Shown here: piece after piece, positions 5,698-7,190 of the stretch
Numbering within the stretch: position 1 is the first letter of the stretch
How the letters are laid out: every line of letters begins with the position of its first letter
Origin: Bacteroidales bacterium UBA3856
GTDB lineage: Bacteria > Bacteroidota > Bacteroidia > Bacteroidales > UBA932
Length of the DNA stretch: 7,190 bases
Assembly: GCA_002392525.1 (NCBI GenBank)
Contig: DGHE01000222.1
Coordinates: forward strand, 1-7,190
Direction of reading: 5' to 3'
Made by a program: the position numbers and the translations under genes
Notes under the pieces: generated by a model
Told to the model about the DNA's origin: nothing
Seen by the model: the letters and a program-made list of their open reading frames with translations, nothing else
Database searches by the model: none

Positions 5698-7190
5698 ATG
5701 ACTCGAGAGTTTCTGAACTTTCTACGCAGGATTTTCCAGTCCAAGGTTTTGCCTTCCTGGGTAATCCTGCTGTTTGACACGCTCATCACCCTCGTTTCCG
5801 TCGTCCTGTCCTTCCTGCTGCGCTTCTCGGCCTCCGAGATGCTCACGATGGGAAACGACGTACTCATGGGCATGGCCCTTACGCTGGTTTTCAACCTGCT
5901 GTTTTTCAGGGCGTTTCGTACATATTCCAACGTACTGCGTTTATCCTCGTTCACGGACATCCTTCACGTTAGCGTAGCACTGGTGTGCTCATACCTGTGC
6001 GGCGCCGTGATTTCGTTGGTTCTCTACTATGTTACCGGAACCACAATCGCAGACCTTGGCATGCTCACCATCGCCTATGTGGTGATGTTCGTGTTCATGG
6101 CCCTCATGCGCATGACCATCAAGTCGCTCAACGACGCCTTCAACGAGGACCGCGTGGAAACCCGCAACACCTTCGTGTACGGCACCCAGAGTGGCGGCGT
6201 CAACATTGCCAAGGCCATCCGTATGGCCCGTCCCAATAAATTCCACCTCAAAGGGTTTATCGCCGACGACCCCATGATGAAGGGAAAGGTGATGATGGGC
6301 GTGAACGTCTACATGAACGACGAGAACCTCCTGGAGCACATCCGGGAAAACAACGTGGAGGCCATCATCGTCTCTCCCGTCAAGGCCGACAATCTGAAAA
6401 ACACCGACATCGCCGACCGCCTCCTCCAGGAGAACGTAACCATTTTCCTGGCACCGGACGTCACCGACGACTGGCAGGGCATACAGAAAGCTGGCCAGAT
6501 CCGCCAGGTCCAGATTGAGGACCTCCTGGGCCGGGATCCCATCAAGATCAACCTCCAGAAAATTGGTTCGCACCTGGAAGGCAAGCGTGTGCTCATTACG
6601 GGTGCGGCCGGCTCCATCGGCTCGGAAATCATGCGGCAGGTGGCCGTCTTCAACCCCTACCAGCTCATCCTGGTAGACCAGGCCGAGACCCCTCTCCACG
6701 ACATCCGCCTGGAACTTCACTCCAAGTGGAGCTACCTGGAGGCTCCCACCATTGTGGCCGATATCTCCAACAAACGGCGCATGGAGGAAATCTTCGAACG
6801 CTACATGCCCGAATACGTGTTCCACGCCGCTGCCTACAAGCACGTTCCCATGATGGAAGACAACGTGTCGGAGGCCATCCAGAACAATGTCCTCGGAACC
6901 AAAATTCTGGCCGACCTTTCCGTCAAATACAATGTGGAACGCTTTGTGATGGTCTCCACCGACAAAGCCGTGAACCCGTCCAACGTCATGGGCTGCTCCA
7001 AGCGCATCTGCGAAATCTACGTGCAGGCCCTGGCCCGCAAAATCCAGAAAGACCATTCGGCCCCCACGCAGTTTATCACTACCCGTTTTGGCAATGTGCT
7101 GGGCTCCAACGGTTCCGTCATCCCGCTGTTCCGCCAGCAGATTGAGCGTGGCGGTCCCGTTACGGTAACCCATCCGGATATCATCCGCTA
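5698..7190 (+). CDS. FlaA1/CapD/PglF-type nucleotide-sugar dehydratase, 5' part
   Basis: This membrane-bound polysaccharide-biosynthesis enzyme probably acts as a UDP-GlcNAc 4,6-dehydratase or epimerase for capsule, O-antigen or glycoprotein sugars. The frame is open to the window edge; 497 residues are visible of a family usually about 600-650 long. The start is the first ATG after the in-frame rubrerythrin stop. Four membrane helices lie near 20-42, 55-72, 88-112 and 120-140. A CoA-binding-like Rossmann domain follows (about 155-255, starting FVYGTQSGGVNIAKAI). The catalytic extended-SDR domain begins near 295 with the NAD motif TGAAGSIGSE (301-310), then HAAAYKHVPMME (376-387) and STDKAVNPSNVMG (420-432). 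Thr421-Asp422-Lys423, with Met431 instead of the usual SDR Tyr, match the PglF-type active site. FGNVLGSNGSVIPLF (464-478) is also typical. The missing 3' end should hold the remainder of the substrate-binding region. Neighbours downstream are probably polysaccharide genes. Confidence 0.94.
   Translation, partial: MTREFLNFLRRIFQSKVLPSWVILLFDTLITLVSVVLSFLLRFSASEMLTMGNDVLMGMALTLVFNLLFFRAFRTYSNVLRLSSFTDILHVSVALVCSYLCGAVISLVLYYVTGTTIADLGMLTIAYVVMFVFMALMRMTIKSLNDAFNEDRVETRNTFVYGTQSGGVNIAKAIRMARPNKFHLKGFIADDPMMKGKVMMGVNVYMNDENLLEHIRENNVEAIIVSPVKADNLKNTDIADRLLQENVTIFLAPDVTDDWQGIQKAGQIRQVQIEDLLGRDPIKINLQKIGSHLEGKRVLITGAAGSIGSEIMRQVAVFNPYQLILVDQAETPLHDIRLELHSKWSYLEAPTIVADISNKRRMEEIFERYMPEYVFHAAAYKHVPMMEDNVSEAIQNNVLGTKILADLSVKYNVERFVMVSTDKAVNPSNVMGCSKRICEIYVQALARKIQKDHSAPTQFITTRFGNVLGSNGSVIPLFRQQIERGGPVTVTHPDIIR

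Noticed and set aside
5989..7173. Long open frame on the - strand (394 codons) opposite the sugar dehydratase
   Set aside because: The + strand frame from 5698 to the edge encodes a full set of FlaA1/CapD motifs. The antisense product is rich in His, Val and Asp and looks like a shadow.

Overview
The window reads as about 7.2 kb of a moderately GC-rich chromosome from an anaerobic member of the Bacteroidales or a close relative. Three things point there. Two intergenic regions carry promoter-like elements close to the Bacteroidetes TAnnTTTG -7 box, followed by short A-rich leaders without a clear Shine-Dalgarno sequence. Several proteins have Bacteroidetes-style lipoprotein signals or belong to families common there (DUF3667-like, GH43 lipoprotein). 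The oxygen-defence genes (A-type flavoprotein, rubrerythrin) fit an anaerobe. The genus cannot be told from the sequence. All real genes are on the + strand.

Layout. Positions 1-3611 form a tightly packed, probably co-transcribed block: the 3' part of a flavodiiron protein (FprA type), a secreted GH43 glycosidase lipoprotein, a DUF3667-like membrane protein, and a lipoprotein joining an N-terminal rhodanese domain to a C-terminal metallo-beta-lactamase-fold domain. The first two junctions are 4-base ATGA overlaps and the third is a 1-base gap. Positions 3612-3910 hold no gene. They contain a perfect 19-bp inverted repeat, two short GC-rich tandem repeats, a GC-rich stem followed by a T-rich run, and a promoter. 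purT (formate-dependent purine synthesis) follows at 3911-5095, then a 59-base gap with a second promoter, then rubrerythrin (5155-5694). Three bases later starts a large FlaA1/CapD/PglF-type membrane nucleotide-sugar dehydratase, which runs off the right edge.

How the genes work together. The flavodiiron protein (O2 or NO reduction) and rubrerythrin (peroxide reduction) are complementary parts of anaerobic oxidative-stress defence, but they lie in separate transcription units here. PurT is housekeeping. The last gene probably opens a surface-polysaccharide locus beyond the window. The first block has no obvious shared pathway. Its most unusual member is the rhodanese-MBL lipoprotein, whose domain order is opposite to that of the known persulfide dioxygenase-rhodanese fusions. 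I see no strong evidence for a wholly new system. The best leads are that fusion, its operon, and the structured intergenic region at 3660-3861.
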